Shown here in pieces: positions 1 through 8,765 of a stretch of DNA of 64,000 bases. Source of the stretch: Hydrogenobaculum sp. 3684. GTDB lineage: Bacteria > Aquificota > Aquificia > Aquificales > Aquificaceae. A program made the translations under genes and the position numbers. The stretch's first letter is position 1. Every line of letters starts with the position of its first letter. The notes beneath the pieces were generated by a model. That model made no database searches. It saw only the letters and a program-made list of their open reading frames with translations, and was not told where the DNA came from. The DNA lies in NCBI RefSeq assembly GCF_000213785.1, contig NC_015557.1:1468664-1532663 (forward strand), written 5' to 3'.

Positions 1-1
1 A

Positions 2-3001
2 TTAGGAAGCGATGCTGTATTTGCGGTGAGCAAAGAAGATATAAATAAGTTTAAAGATCAATTTAATGCTTTTGATAAGCATTTTAGTATAGTTCCAAAC
101 GGAATAAATCCAGGTGATTATCTTCCAAGGAATCCTTCAAACAAAAAAACGGTGCTCTTCTTTGGTAGCTTTCATCAACCAAACATCGAAGCAGCAGATT
201 TTATAATAAATTATCTTGCACCATCTTTGCCAAATGTAAATTTTGTTATAGCTGGGAATTGTGTGGTAAATCAAAAATCAAAAGCCAAAAATGTGGCTAT
301 TCTCGGTAAGATTACTCATGAGGAAAAATTAAAGCTACTTTCTACTGTAGATATAGCCATAAACCCCATGTTTAGTGGCGGTGGCACAAACCTTAAGATG
401 CTTGAATATCTTGTTTCTGGCATTCCAACTATCACAACACCTCTTGGAGCAAGAGGATTAGACCTTATAAATAACAAACATGTTTTTATAGCCGATAAAG
501 AGGAGTTTAAAGAAAGAATATTGGATGTATTGAACAATTTAGACTTTGCCAAGAAAGTGGCAGATGAGAGTAAATCGTATGTAATAGAAAATTTTTCCTG
601 GGATGCCATAGCCAAAAAAGCATCTATAGAAATAGAAAAAATTTCTGAGGAAAAAGCTTATAAAAAAAGAAACATTTTGGTTTTAAATGATTTCTCTGCT
701 TCAAATCCACAAGGTGGTGGGGAAGTCAGAATAAATAGAATTTACAGTCATTTAAGCAAATATTACAATATAAGGCTTCTTTGTTTTTCAAAATCTGACG
801 AGATAAATATAGTTAGTATAAAAGATGATTTTTACGAGATACAAATTCCAAAAACTGAAGAACACAAAGAAAAGGAAAATCTTTTTAAATGGTATATATC
901 TGCTAACGATATCGTAAACTTCATGGAAGCTCCAAAAAATAAGCTACTATCGAAAGTTTTTAGTGCATTGTCAAAATGGGCGGATATCATGATACTAACT
1001 CACCCTTACATGGTTGGTTTATTAGAAAACAAAAACGTTTCCAACAAACCAATAATATATGAAAGCTTCAATGCAGAATTCTTTTTAAAGCAAGATTTAC
1101 TAAAAGGCCATCCTCATTATAACGAACTTATAGAAGCTGTGAAAAAATGCGAAACAGAAGCTATAGAGCTTAGCAATAGGATAACGGTTACATCGGGAAA
1201 CGATATAGAAAAGCTAATAGCTTTAGGTGCAAAGAAAGATAAAATAGACATTGTTCCAAATGGTGCAGATGTGGGTGATATAAACACTAAAAACGATATT
1301 TCACATATAAAACGGATCTTAAATGGTAGGCCTTTTATAGTATTTATAGGAAGCGCTCATTATCCAAACGTAGAGGCCTTTCAATTTATTAATCAAACCC
1401 TATCAAAAGAACTGCCAGAAGCTGTTTTTGGTATAATTGGTAGTGTTTGTAACAGTATACCTATTACCAGCAACAATATTATTTTGTTTGGAGTTTTAGA
1501 TGATATCAAAAAAGACATTGTTCTTGAGTTAGCCGATATAGCCATAAATCCAATTATTTCTGGTGGTGGTTCTAACCTAAAATTGGCAGAATATTTTTCT
1601 AAAGGCATAGCCGCTGTTACAACGCCTTTTGGAGCAAGAGGTTATAACATAAAAAACAATACTCATGCTATCATATGCGATCTTCATGATTTTGCCAAAG
1701 AAATAAAGTTTTTAATAAATGATAGTGCAAGAAGAAGCTATTTGGGTACCCAAGGATATATATATGCTAAAAAATATCTTGATTGGTCAAAACAAGCTGA
1801 GCTTTTTCGCTACATAATAGAAAAAAAGATATCAAGCGATGAAGTTATTGAAAATAAAAGACGGCTTTTAGTGGATGTAACAGCCATTTCTCAAGAGGAT
1901 AAAAAAACAGGAATTCAGAGGGTGATAAGATCGCAGCTTTTTTATCTAAGCAAGCTGCTGCCAGAAGATTTTGAGCTAACACTCGTATATCTAGATAATG
2001 TAGACGGTAGTTGGTGCTACAAATATGCAAGCTATTATGCTTTTGATACTGGTCTGAGGGATTACCTTGAACCAGAAATACCAGTGGACATAGACTCAAA
2101 AGATATACTATATATTCCAGATTGGTATCCGGAAGATTTTTTAAAAGCCTATACATCTGGTTTTTTTAAAAGCCTGAAAACAAAAGGTGTAAGAATAGTA
2201 TCTTTAATCCACGATATATTACCGATACAATTTCCCCAATATTTTCCAGAAGGGCATGACATAAAACAAGCCGAATGGGTGAGAAGCTTGGCTGACATAT
2301 CAGATCATATTGTATGCGTTTCTAAAACTGTTGCAGATTCTGTATCTAACTTTTTAAATAAAAGCGATCTTAATATAACCTATATCCACAATGGAGCAGA
2401 TATTGAAAACTCAGTGCCTACAAAAGGATTGCCCCAAGATCATGAAAGGGTTTTAGGGCTTTTAACATCAAAACCAAGCTTTCTGATGGTGGGCACTATA
2501 GAACCAAGAAAAGGACATCTACAAACCATAAAAGCTTTTGAGATACTATGGCAAAAAGGATTAGATATAAACCTTGTAATAGTAGGAAAAGAAGGCTGGA
2601 TGGTTGAGCATGTGATAGATTTGATTAGGACCCACAAAGAGCTAAACAAAAGACTTTTTTGGCTATCTGGTATCTCAGATGAATACCTTGAGAAAATATA
2701 CGCTTCTTCTACATGCTTTATCATGGCATCCGAAGGAGAGGGTTTTGGACTTCCCATTATTGAAGCTGCAAGACACAAACTACCCATCATAGCCCGTGAT
2801 ATACCAATTTTTAGAGAAATAGCTGGTGATAGTGCTTATTATTTTCCAAACGATAAAAGCCCGCAAACTTTGGCAAACACCATCGAAAACTGGCTAAATC
2901 TATACAAAGAAAATAAGCATCCAAAACCAGATGGTATAAAATATATAACATGGAAAGAGAATGTGAAAAGACTATTAGAGGTACTGCTGGGTGGAGAATA
3001 G
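2..3001 (+). CDS. Three-domain GT4 glycosyltransferase, 5'-truncated by window edge
   Basis: Predicted cytoplasmic GT-B glycosyltransferase (GT4, group 1) for surface polysaccharide. The frame is open back to base 2 and reads family-like sequence (GSDAVFAVS), so the GTG at 26 is not a convincing start and the N-terminus lies outside the window. Counting from base 26, three modules are visible. The first is the C-terminal half of a GT4 domain (about 1-205, with SGGGTNLKMLEY). The second is a complete GT4 domain (about 215-600, with SGGGSNLKLAEY). The third is a more distant GT4 domain (about 611-990) with the classical EGFGLPIIEA donor-binding motif near 905. Domains 1 and 2 resemble each other more than domain 3. 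The stop overlaps the following GT2 gene by 11 bases, suggesting one transcript. Sugar substrates cannot be read from sequence. Confidence 0.85.
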   Translation, partial: LGSDAVFAVSKEDINKFKDQFNAFDKHFSIVPNGINPGDYLPRNPSNKKTVLFFGSFHQPNIEAADFIINYLAPSLPNVNFVIAGNCVVNQKSKAKNVAILGKITHEEKLKLLSTVDIAINPMFSGGGTNLKMLEYLVSGIPTITTPLGARGLDLINNKHVFIADKEEFKERILDVLNNLDFAKKVADESKSYVIENFSWDAIAKKASIEIEKISEEKAYKKRNILVLNDFSASNPQGGGEVRINRIYSHLSKYYNIRLLCFSKSDEINIVSIKDDFYEIQIPKTEEHKEKENLFKWYISANDIVNFMEAPKNKLLSKVFSALSKWADIMILTHPYMVGLLENKNVSNKPIIYESFNAEFFLKQDLLKGHPHYNELIEAVKKCETEAIELSNRITVTSGNDIEKLIALGAKKDKIDIVPNGADVGDINTKNDISHIKRILNGRPFIVFIGSAHYPNVEAFQFINQTLSKELPEAVFGIIGSVCNSIPITSNNIILFGVLDDIKKDIVLELADIAINPIISGGGSNLKLAEYFSKGIAAVTTPFGARGYNIKNNTHAIICDLHDFAKEIKFLINDSARRSYLGTQGYIYAKKYLDWSKQAELFRYIIEKKISSDEVIENKRRLLVDVTAISQEDKKTGIQRVIRSQLFYLSKLLPEDFELTLVYLDNVDGSWCYKYASYYAFDTGLRDYLEPEIPVDIDSKDILYIPDWYPEDFLKAYTSGFFKSLKTKGVRIVSLIHDILPIQFPQYFPEGHDIKQAEWVRSLADISDHIVCVSKTVADSVSNFLNKSDLNITYIHNGADIENSVPTKGLPQDHERVLGLLTSKPSFLMVGTIEPRKGHLQTIKAFEILWQKGLDINLVIVGKEGWMVEHVIDLIRTHKELNKRLFWLSGISDEYLEKIYASSTCFIMASEGEGFGLPIIEAARHKLPIIARDIPIFREIAGDSAYYFPNDKSPQTLANTIENWLNLYKENKHPKPDGIKYITWKENVKRLLEVLLGGE

Positions 3002-3941
3002 GAAAAAGATTGCCATTGTGATCCCTGCTTACAACGAAGAGGATAATGTAGAAATAGCTTACAAGAGACTGAAAGAGGTGTTAGACTCTACAAATTACGA
3101 TTATGAGCTTATCTTTGTAGATGATGGTTCAAAAGACAATACGCTTAGTAAACTTTTAGAGCTTTATGAAAAAGATAAAAAAGTAAAAGTTATATCTCTT
3201 TCTAGAAATTTTGGCAAAGAAATAGCCTTAAGTGCAGGTTTAGATTACGTAGATGCCGATGCTGTCATACCTTTTGATGCTGATCTGCAGCATCCTCCAG
3301 AAGTGATACCAGAGCTTCTTGCTAAATTTGAAGAAGGCTATGATGTGGTAAACGCTGTGAAAAGAAAGCGTGGAGGAGAAAATTTTTTCAAAAGATTTAT
3401 GTCTGAGACTTTTTATAAAATAATAAATAATGTCTCAAGCGTTGAAATACCACGAAATGTGGGGGATTTTAGGTTAATATCCAAAGATGCTTTAAACGCT
3501 GTCAAGCAAATAAGAGAGAGAAAAAGATTTATGAAAGGTATATTTGCTTGGGTAGGTTTTAAAACTGCATCGGTTTATTACGAGACTGCTCCAAGACATG
3601 CTGGCAAAACAAAATGGAATTATTTTAAGCTGATAAACTTAGCAATAGAGGGTATAACTTCTTTTTCTATAGCACCTTTAAGACTGGCATCACTTTTAGG
3701 TTTATTTGTATCTTTTGTAGCTTTTTTATACGCTATGTGGATAATTATCCAAAAACTTATATACGGCAATCCTGTGAAGGGCTATCCATCGATAATGGTT
3801 GCTATATTGTTTCTTGGCGGTGTTCAGCTCATAACCATAGGTATAATAGGAGAATACGTTGGAAGAATATACGAAGAGGTAAAACAAAGACCCCTTTACA
3901 TCGTTAAAAAAATATGGGATAAAGACAATAAAGACAAATAG
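2991..3941 (+). CDS. GT2 polyprenyl-phosphate glycosyltransferase, GtrB/DPM1-like
   Basis: Membrane-anchored inverting GT2 enzyme expected to move a sugar from a nucleotide donor onto undecaprenyl phosphate at the inner face of the inner membrane. The N-terminal GT-A domain shows IVIPAYNEEDN (about 9-19), FVDDGSKDNT (about 42-51) and FDADLQHPPE (about 95-104, DXD-like metal site). Two membrane helices follow (about 230-255 and 265-290), and the length of 316 is normal for GtrB/ArnC-type proteins. The start is a GTG inside the end of the preceding gene; the frame opens directly into the conserved N-terminus, so I keep it. The next genes encode a GtrA-like flippase and a large polytopic protein, the composition of a Gtr glycosylation cassette. 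Confidence 0.87.
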   Translation: MENRKKIAIVIPAYNEEDNVEIAYKRLKEVLDSTNYDYELIFVDDGSKDNTLSKLLELYEKDKKVKVISLSRNFGKEIALSAGLDYVDADAVIPFDADLQHPPEVIPELLAKFEEGYDVVNAVKRKRGGENFFKRFMSETFYKIINNVSSVEIPRNVGDFRLISKDALNAVKQIRERKRFMKGIFAWVGFKTASVYYETAPRHAGKTKWNYFKLINLAIEGITSFSIAPLRLASLLGLFVSFVAFLYAMWIIIQKLIYGNPVKGYPSIMVAILFLGGVQLITIGIIGEYVGRIYEEVKQRPLYIVKKIWDKDNKDK

Positions 3942-3942
3942 T

Positions 3943-4326
3943 ATGCAAATATTAAAATATCTTTTAGTTGGTACCATAAATACAATCGTAGGTTATGGCA
4001 TCATATTTTTTCTTATGTTTTTGGGTGTATCTCCAGAAATAAGCAATATAGTAGGTTATGCTGTGGGTATAAGCGTATCTTATGTATTAAACAAAATTTA
4101 TACATTCCAAAGCAAGGCTCATCCAAAAAAAGAGTTTCCTAAGTTTGTTTTATCGCTTTTAGCATCTTATACATTAAACTTTTTAACGCTTGTTTTGTGT
4201 ATTCATATACTTAAGATAAATCCTTATATATCTCAAATTATAAGCGGTGCAGTATATACGCTTAGTGGTTTTGTGTTTTTGAAATATTTTGCGTTCAGAG
4301 GTTCAAAAGATGAAAGATATGCTTAA
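3943..4326 (+). CDS. GtrA-like membrane protein (PF04138)
   Basis: Small inner-membrane protein of 127 residues with four predicted helices. The family signature is visible: the N-terminal KYLLVGTINTIVGYGIIFFL helix, a Y.VGI..SY.LNK.YTF segment (about 40-55), and a closing FLKYFAFR. GtrA family members are thought to flip lipid-linked sugars across the inner membrane for periplasmic glycosyl transfer. The start lies 1 base after the upstream stop, and the end overlaps the next gene by 17 bases. Family assignment is firm; the flippase role is from the family, not from this sequence. Confidence 0.85.
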   Translation: MQILKYLLVGTINTIVGYGIIFFLMFLGVSPEISNIVGYAVGISVSYVLNKIYTFQSKAHPKKEFPKFVLSLLASYTLNFLTLVLCIHILKINPYISQIISGAVYTLSGFVFLKYFAFRGSKDERYA

Positions 4327-6460
4327 AAAGTTTTTAAATACAAAGTATTTTGCTTTCTTTTTTTATCTTGCTTTGGCAGTAGTGTTTTGGGGAATACCGA
4401 TGGATTTTGAGTTTACATCAAGATTAAATATATCTGGCGATCCCGCTTTTTATCTATGGTCCATAAAATGGTGGCCTTATGCTATATCTCATGGCCTGAA
4501 TCCTTTTCTTACAAAAGCATTTTGGGCTCCTTTTGGTCAAGATCTTGCTTGGACTACTTCGGTACCTTCTATAGCGCTATTGTTCTCACCCATAACGCTT
4601 AGCTTTGGACCTGTTCTTTCATATAATTTAGCAACTATTTTATCGCTTGCTCTGGCACCTTTTGGGATATATCTGATATGCAAAAGTATAAATTTAAGTC
4701 AATCTTCTTCTATATTTGGCGGCCTTATCTTTTTCTTTTCAAGTTATGTGTGGGGTCAGCTTTTGGGACATCTAACCTTATACGTAGTATTTGTTATCCC
4801 ATTTTTAATTTATTTGTTTATTTTGAGATTTAAAAATGAAATCGGCTCTAAGAAATATATATTAATCTCTGGGATACTTCTTGCTCTTCAGTTTGGAATA
4901 TCAGCTGAGGTATATACTACTTTTATTACATTTTCTTATATAGCTTTATTTATAATGTTTTATATATTCCGTAAAGATGAGAAGTATAAAAAACTTATAC
5001 TGAAGACTGCTTTAGAATCTTCTTTAGCAGTTTTATTAAGCGCTTTACTGTTGTTGCCATATTTGTACTATATATTTTATAGATATGTTAAAGAGCCTTT
5101 AAACGCTCCATCTGCTTATGAAGCAGACCCGTTGAACTTTTTCATACCAACACCAATTACATTGTTATTTGGAAAATTGTTTGAACCGATAAGCAAAAAA
5201 TTTATTGGAAACTACTCTGAAGAAGGAGCGTATTTAGGGCTTCCTTTAATATTTATCATCGTTTCTTTTATATTTGCATCAAGGCGTAGTAAAAATAGAT
5301 TTTATATATTTTTGTCGTCTCTTTTTATAGTCTTGGTTATAGCCAGCTTTGGACCATATTTAAAATCTTTGGGACATCGTTTATTGTTGGTTATGCCATG
5401 GTATATATTTACAAAAATGCCACTTATAAAAAACGCATTACCCACGAGATTTACTCTTTATATTGATATAGTTGCAGCTATTATAAGTGCTATATGGTTT
5501 GAAAAATCAAATATTAACAAAAATATCAAATATTCTATATCCTTTTTGGCTATCCTATTTCTAATACCAAATCTAAATATGTATCGTGGATCACAGATTA
5601 TATATCCAAGTTTCATATCATCAGGAATATATAAAAAATATATAAAACAAGGCGAAAATATAATTGTATTTCCAACTTATGGTGCCTATGGTGTTCAAGG
5701 ACCTTTGTGGCAAATGAAAACGGATTTTTACTTTAACCTTTCTCAAGTAATAGCTGGTCCAACTCCTAAAGAATTGCAAGAAGATAAAGATGTTCATTGG
5801 TTTTTGGATCATTTTATATGGGGTGATATGAAAAGCGATATAAATCCTTGCTCAGAATATTCATTTTTATCGTATTTATCAAAGTCCAAAGTGGGTGCTA
5901 TACTTGTGCCAGAAGATTACAAAAATCAAAATCTTCAAAAATTGTTGGATACATCTGGTCTAAAACCTATTGAAGTTGGCAAAGTTATAATTTATCAAAT
6001 TGATTTAAGTTATCTTGACTCAAAACTAAAAGAAGCCAAAAATGAATGCTCTAAATATTTTAGCGATACATTCTCTACCCTTCTCTCCTCTTCCCAAAAA
6101 TTCCTATCAGATGGTGGTAATCCATCAAAGCTCTTGCCTCAATACTTAGAAGAAAATGGCTATCTTCCTAAATCTTTTGGCTATGAAACTGGCTCTGCTA
6201 TCAATTGGACTAAAAACGGTGGATGGATAGGATGGTGGGGCTGCCCAGATGGAAAAGGTAAGTGTTTTGGGGTAGGAGTAGTTGGAAGCATTGATAAGGT
6301 AAAGCCAATTATAGATAGCTATAAATCCCAAGCTTTACAGATATTTTTCCCATACCCCAAGCTTTACAATCCAAACTCTTCACAAGGCACAGGAGAGCTT
6401 CTTATGATATTTAGAGATCCAGAACCTAAAAAGAATAAGGATGAACAAAATTATAAGTAA
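4310..6460 (+). CDS. Large polytopic membrane protein, probable GT-C type glycosyltransferase
   Basis: Protein of 716 residues with about ten hydrophobic helices in the first 430 residues and a soluble, probably periplasmic C-terminal domain. The N-terminal ISGDPAFYLWSIKWWPYAI and the extracytoplasmic loop with NPFLTKAFWAPFGQDLAW resemble the YfhO/GT-C superfamily, whose catalytic acidic residue lies in the first large loop. I chose ATG 4310 because AGAGG sits 8 bases upstream; a TTG at 4289 would extend it by seven residues. It follows GtrB-like and GtrA-like genes and would be the third partner that uses the flipped lipid-linked sugar. This function is inferred from context; no close family is recognised. 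It overlaps the converging gene by 10 bases at the 3' ends. Confidence 0.7.
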   Translation: MKDMLKKFLNTKYFAFFFYLALAVVFWGIPMDFEFTSRLNISGDPAFYLWSIKWWPYAISHGLNPFLTKAFWAPFGQDLAWTTSVPSIALLFSPITLSFGPVLSYNLATILSLALAPFGIYLICKSINLSQSSSIFGGLIFFFSSYVWGQLLGHLTLYVVFVIPFLIYLFILRFKNEIGSKKYILISGILLALQFGISAEVYTTFITFSYIALFIMFYIFRKDEKYKKLILKTALESSLAVLLSALLLLPYLYYIFYRYVKEPLNAPSAYEADPLNFFIPTPITLLFGKLFEPISKKFIGNYSEEGAYLGLPLIFIIVSFIFASRRSKNRFYIFLSSLFIVLVIASFGPYLKSLGHRLLLVMPWYIFTKMPLIKNALPTRFTLYIDIVAAIISAIWFEKSNINKNIKYSISFLAILFLIPNLNMYRGSQIIYPSFISSGIYKKYIKQGENIIVFPTYGAYGVQGPLWQMKTDFYFNLSQVIAGPTPKELQEDKDVHWFLDHFIWGDMKSDINPCSEYSFLSYLSKSKVGAILVPEDYKNQNLQKLLDTSGLKPIEVGKVIIYQIDLSYLDSKLKEAKNECSKYFSDTFSTLLSSSQKFLSDGGNPSKLLPQYLEENGYLPKSFGYETGSAINWTKNGGWIGWWGCPDGKGKCFGVGVVGSIDKVKPIIDSYKSQALQIFFPYPKLYNPNSSQGTGELLMIFRDPEPKKNKDEQNYK

Positions 6461-7502
6461 TCTAAAATCTGAGATATCTTATATGTTTTATTTTCTTCTA
6501 CGTCATATACTTCCATGTCTTTGAGCATTTCTACTGCTTCTGCTGCAGAAGTTTTGATCTGCTTAAACTTACCAGGTTTATATCCTTCTTCTATACTTAC
6601 TTCTCTTAGATTTCCTTTAACGTCTTCTCTTACAAAAAAAGCATTAACCCCGTTACTATCACACCCTACAAATATATAACCTTTTCTTTTTGCTAAATTT
6701 ACCAATGCTTTTAGCGAAGCTCCAAAATACCATCCAGAAGGGTTTGCTCTAAACCTTTCAAAGTCATCGCTATAAGGAATTGTTATTGCTTTTTTATAGC
6801 CAAATAGAGCATTGTATTCACATATAACTATCCTTGGTTTTACAACTTCTATGCTTTCCCACACCCAATAATCCATACCATCTATGTCTATGCTTAAAAG
6901 CCCTATATCTTCGTAAGGTACATTGTTTTTCAATAGTTCGTTAATGTTGTTTTTTGTAATAAAAACGTTTATTGCTTTTAGGTCATATCTCCAATAAACT
7001 TCTGAGGATTTTATATCTTCTATATAACGTTCCACAACATCCATCACTAGCCCACTCCAATTATAGTAGATTAGAAGAAATCTTGTGTTGGCCTCTTCGT
7101 AATTTTCTACTCCAAACTCAACAAAATACTTATTTTCAATAGGAATTGATTCAACCAAATAGCAGATTATCCATCTTCTCCAAATTGAGAGTATATGCAA
7201 AACTCAGCATCGTTTATGTTTTGTATAAGATCTTTTCTTCTTCTTAAATCTTGAACACACAAATGCCCTATGGCATTTTTTAAGATATAGGCATCTTTCT
7301 TCCTTACATTGTATAAATGCCATACGGCATCTCTTAAAGATCCGATATCTCCTCTTATGCTGTATAAATCCCTAATAGTCTCGTTTAAAAGCTTTACATC
7401 TCTTTCTCTTGCTTCATCTAAATGTCTTATGGTTTCTTTTACAGAATCAATATCTCCTCTTCTGGCCAAGCTTCTTAAGTAAGTTTTAATTCTATTTAGC
7501 AT
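6451..7502 (-). pseudogene. Frameshifted FkbM-like protein gene with N-terminal coiled-coil repeats
   Basis: Two overlapping frames together make one family-like protein. The upstream frame (start ATG 7502, about 110 residues) carries repeated heptad-like segments (ETIRHLDE, DAVWHLYN, NAIGHLC) and ends with FCIYSQFGEDG. The downstream frame resumes at once with IICYLVESIPIENKYFVEFG and runs to 6451. Joining them restores the common arrangement SQFGEDGII..LV, followed by LLSIDIDGMDYWVW and the conserved YFGASLKAL region. One base is missing near 7167-7173 (after GATGG on the minus strand). An extended -10 8 bases before ATG 7502 suggests transcription. This may be a recent inactivation or a sequence error. 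The family occurs in polysaccharide clusters and is probably SAM-dependent, but this is uncertain. Confidence 0.75.
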
Positions 7503-7510
7503 ACAATCTA

Positions 7511-7519
7511 ATTTTATCA
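7511..7519 (-). promoter_or_regulatory. Extended -10 promoter for frameshifted gene
   Basis: On the minus strand this reads TGATAAAAT, an extended -10. It lies 8 bases before ATG 7502, predicting a near-leaderless transcript and favouring that ATG over the GTG at 7538. Confidence 0.45.
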
Positions 7520-7555
7520 CAGCACAAAAACTACCCACTTAATAAATTATTGGGC

Positions 7556-7561
7556 TATAAT
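7556..7561 (+). promoter_or_regulatory. -10 element TATAAT for GT4 gene
   Basis: TATAAT lies 10 bases before ATG 7572, so the transcript start would be about 4 bases before the ATG. No Shine-Dalgarno sequence is present between them. Confidence 0.5.
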
Positions 7562-7571
7562 ACTAATACAA

Positions 7572-8765
7572 ATGGCCAAAATACTTATAGATTTTACAGA
7601 TACATATATTACTGGATTAAACACTGGCATACAGAGGGTTGTAAGGAATATAATAAAAAATAAAGATATAATAAAAGATATCACTCAAAAAGAAGTGATA
7701 CCTACTATCTTTGTAGGTAAACCAGTACAAAAAGAGGCTATCCATAGGAAAAGAGATATAGTACTTAAGATAAGACAACATCTTGTTAGATACCCATATT
7801 TATATTCTATAGCTGCAAGATCTTACAAGCGTCTTTCAAAGTATAAACCAGATATAATTAAAAGTAAGCTTTCTGATGAAAGTATAACTGTTTCTGATGA
7901 TGATATATTATTTGTAGGTGATGCTTTTTGGAGTGAGTGCTATGAAGATGAGTTTTTTGAGTTTGCTTCAAAGCTAAATCTTGTTTTACTAATTCATGAT
8001 ATCATACCCATTACACATCCAGATATCCAACCAGAGCATATTGTAAAAGCTTTTAATACAAAAGTTATAGATATGATGAAAATATCAAAGCTAATCCTTA
8101 CTGTATCAAAAAGTGAGGCAAAGATTATAAAAGATTTCCTAAGATCAAAAAATATAGATAAGCCTATCTATCCCATAAGGCTTGGCACAGATATAAAGAT
8201 ATCTCAAAACATCAAAAAACCAAACGGGTTTGATGTAAAAGATTTTTATCTTATGGTGGGTACTGTTGAACCAAGAAAAAATCATCTTTTTGTCTTAGAG
8301 GCTTTTCATAAGATATGGAAAGAAAACCAAGATTTTCCAAACCTTGTAATAGCTGGGAGGTTTGGCTGGAAATATCAGAGCGTGCTTGATTTTATAATGG
8401 GCTCTCCTTTCAAAGACAAGAAGCTGTTTTTTATAGAAAGCCCCCCAGATGAAGAGCTGGAGTTTTTATACCAAAACGCCAAAGCCCTTATCATGGCATC
8501 CATTAGAGAAGGTTTTGGGCTTCCTATTGTGGAGGCTATGGCAAAACATAAACCCATTTTAGCAAGCGATATTGAGGTATTCAAAGAAGTGGCTGGAGAT
8601 TATCCCATATACTTTGACCCTTACAGCGTAGATTCTCTTATAGATGCTATTAAAAGCTTTGAAACAGGAGCTATCAAACCCAGTTTTCCAAATATCACAC
8701 TAAACACCTGGGAAGATACCGCCAAAGATATAGCTATTGCTATTAAAAAACATTTTAATTTTTAG
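7572..8765 (+). CDS. GT4 glycosyltransferase
   Basis: Cytoplasmic GT-B glycosyltransferase of 397 residues, probably working on cell-surface polysaccharide. The N-terminus GLNTGIQRVVRN matches the third domain of the GT gene at 2-3001 (KTGIQRVIRS). The C-terminal half shows MVGTVEPRKNH (about 229-239), VIAGRFGWK, and the EGFGLPIVEA donor-binding motif near 312-321, so catalysis is probably intact. The ATG is preceded by a -10 only 10 bases away and no ribosome binding site. The 3' end overlaps the converging glycosyltransferase gene by 11 bases. Donor and acceptor are unknown. Confidence 0.88.
   Translation: MAKILIDFTDTYITGLNTGIQRVVRNIIKNKDIIKDITQKEVIPTIFVGKPVQKEAIHRKRDIVLKIRQHLVRYPYLYSIAARSYKRLSKYKPDIIKSKLSDESITVSDDDILFVGDAFWSECYEDEFFEFASKLNLVLLIHDIIPITHPDIQPEHIVKAFNTKVIDMMKISKLILTVSKSEAKIIKDFLRSKNIDKPIYPIRLGTDIKISQNIKKPNGFDVKDFYLMVGTVEPRKNHLFVLEAFHKIWKENQDFPNLVIAGRFGWKYQSVLDFIMGSPFKDKKLFFIESPPDEELEFLYQNAKALIMASIREGFGLPIVEAMAKHKPILASDIEVFKEVAGDYPIYFDPYSVDSLIDAIKSFETGAIKPSFPNITLNTWEDTAKDIAIAIKKHFNF

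Noticed and set aside
4289-4309. TTG start extending the large membrane protein by seven residues
   Set aside because: ATG 4310 has AGAGG at good spacing, whereas the TTG lies deep inside the GtrA-like gene without one.
7164-7176. Programmed -1/+1 ribosomal frameshift in the FkbM-like gene
   Set aside because: There is no slippery heptamer, homopolymer or downstream hairpin at the junction; a simple mutation or sequence error explains it better.
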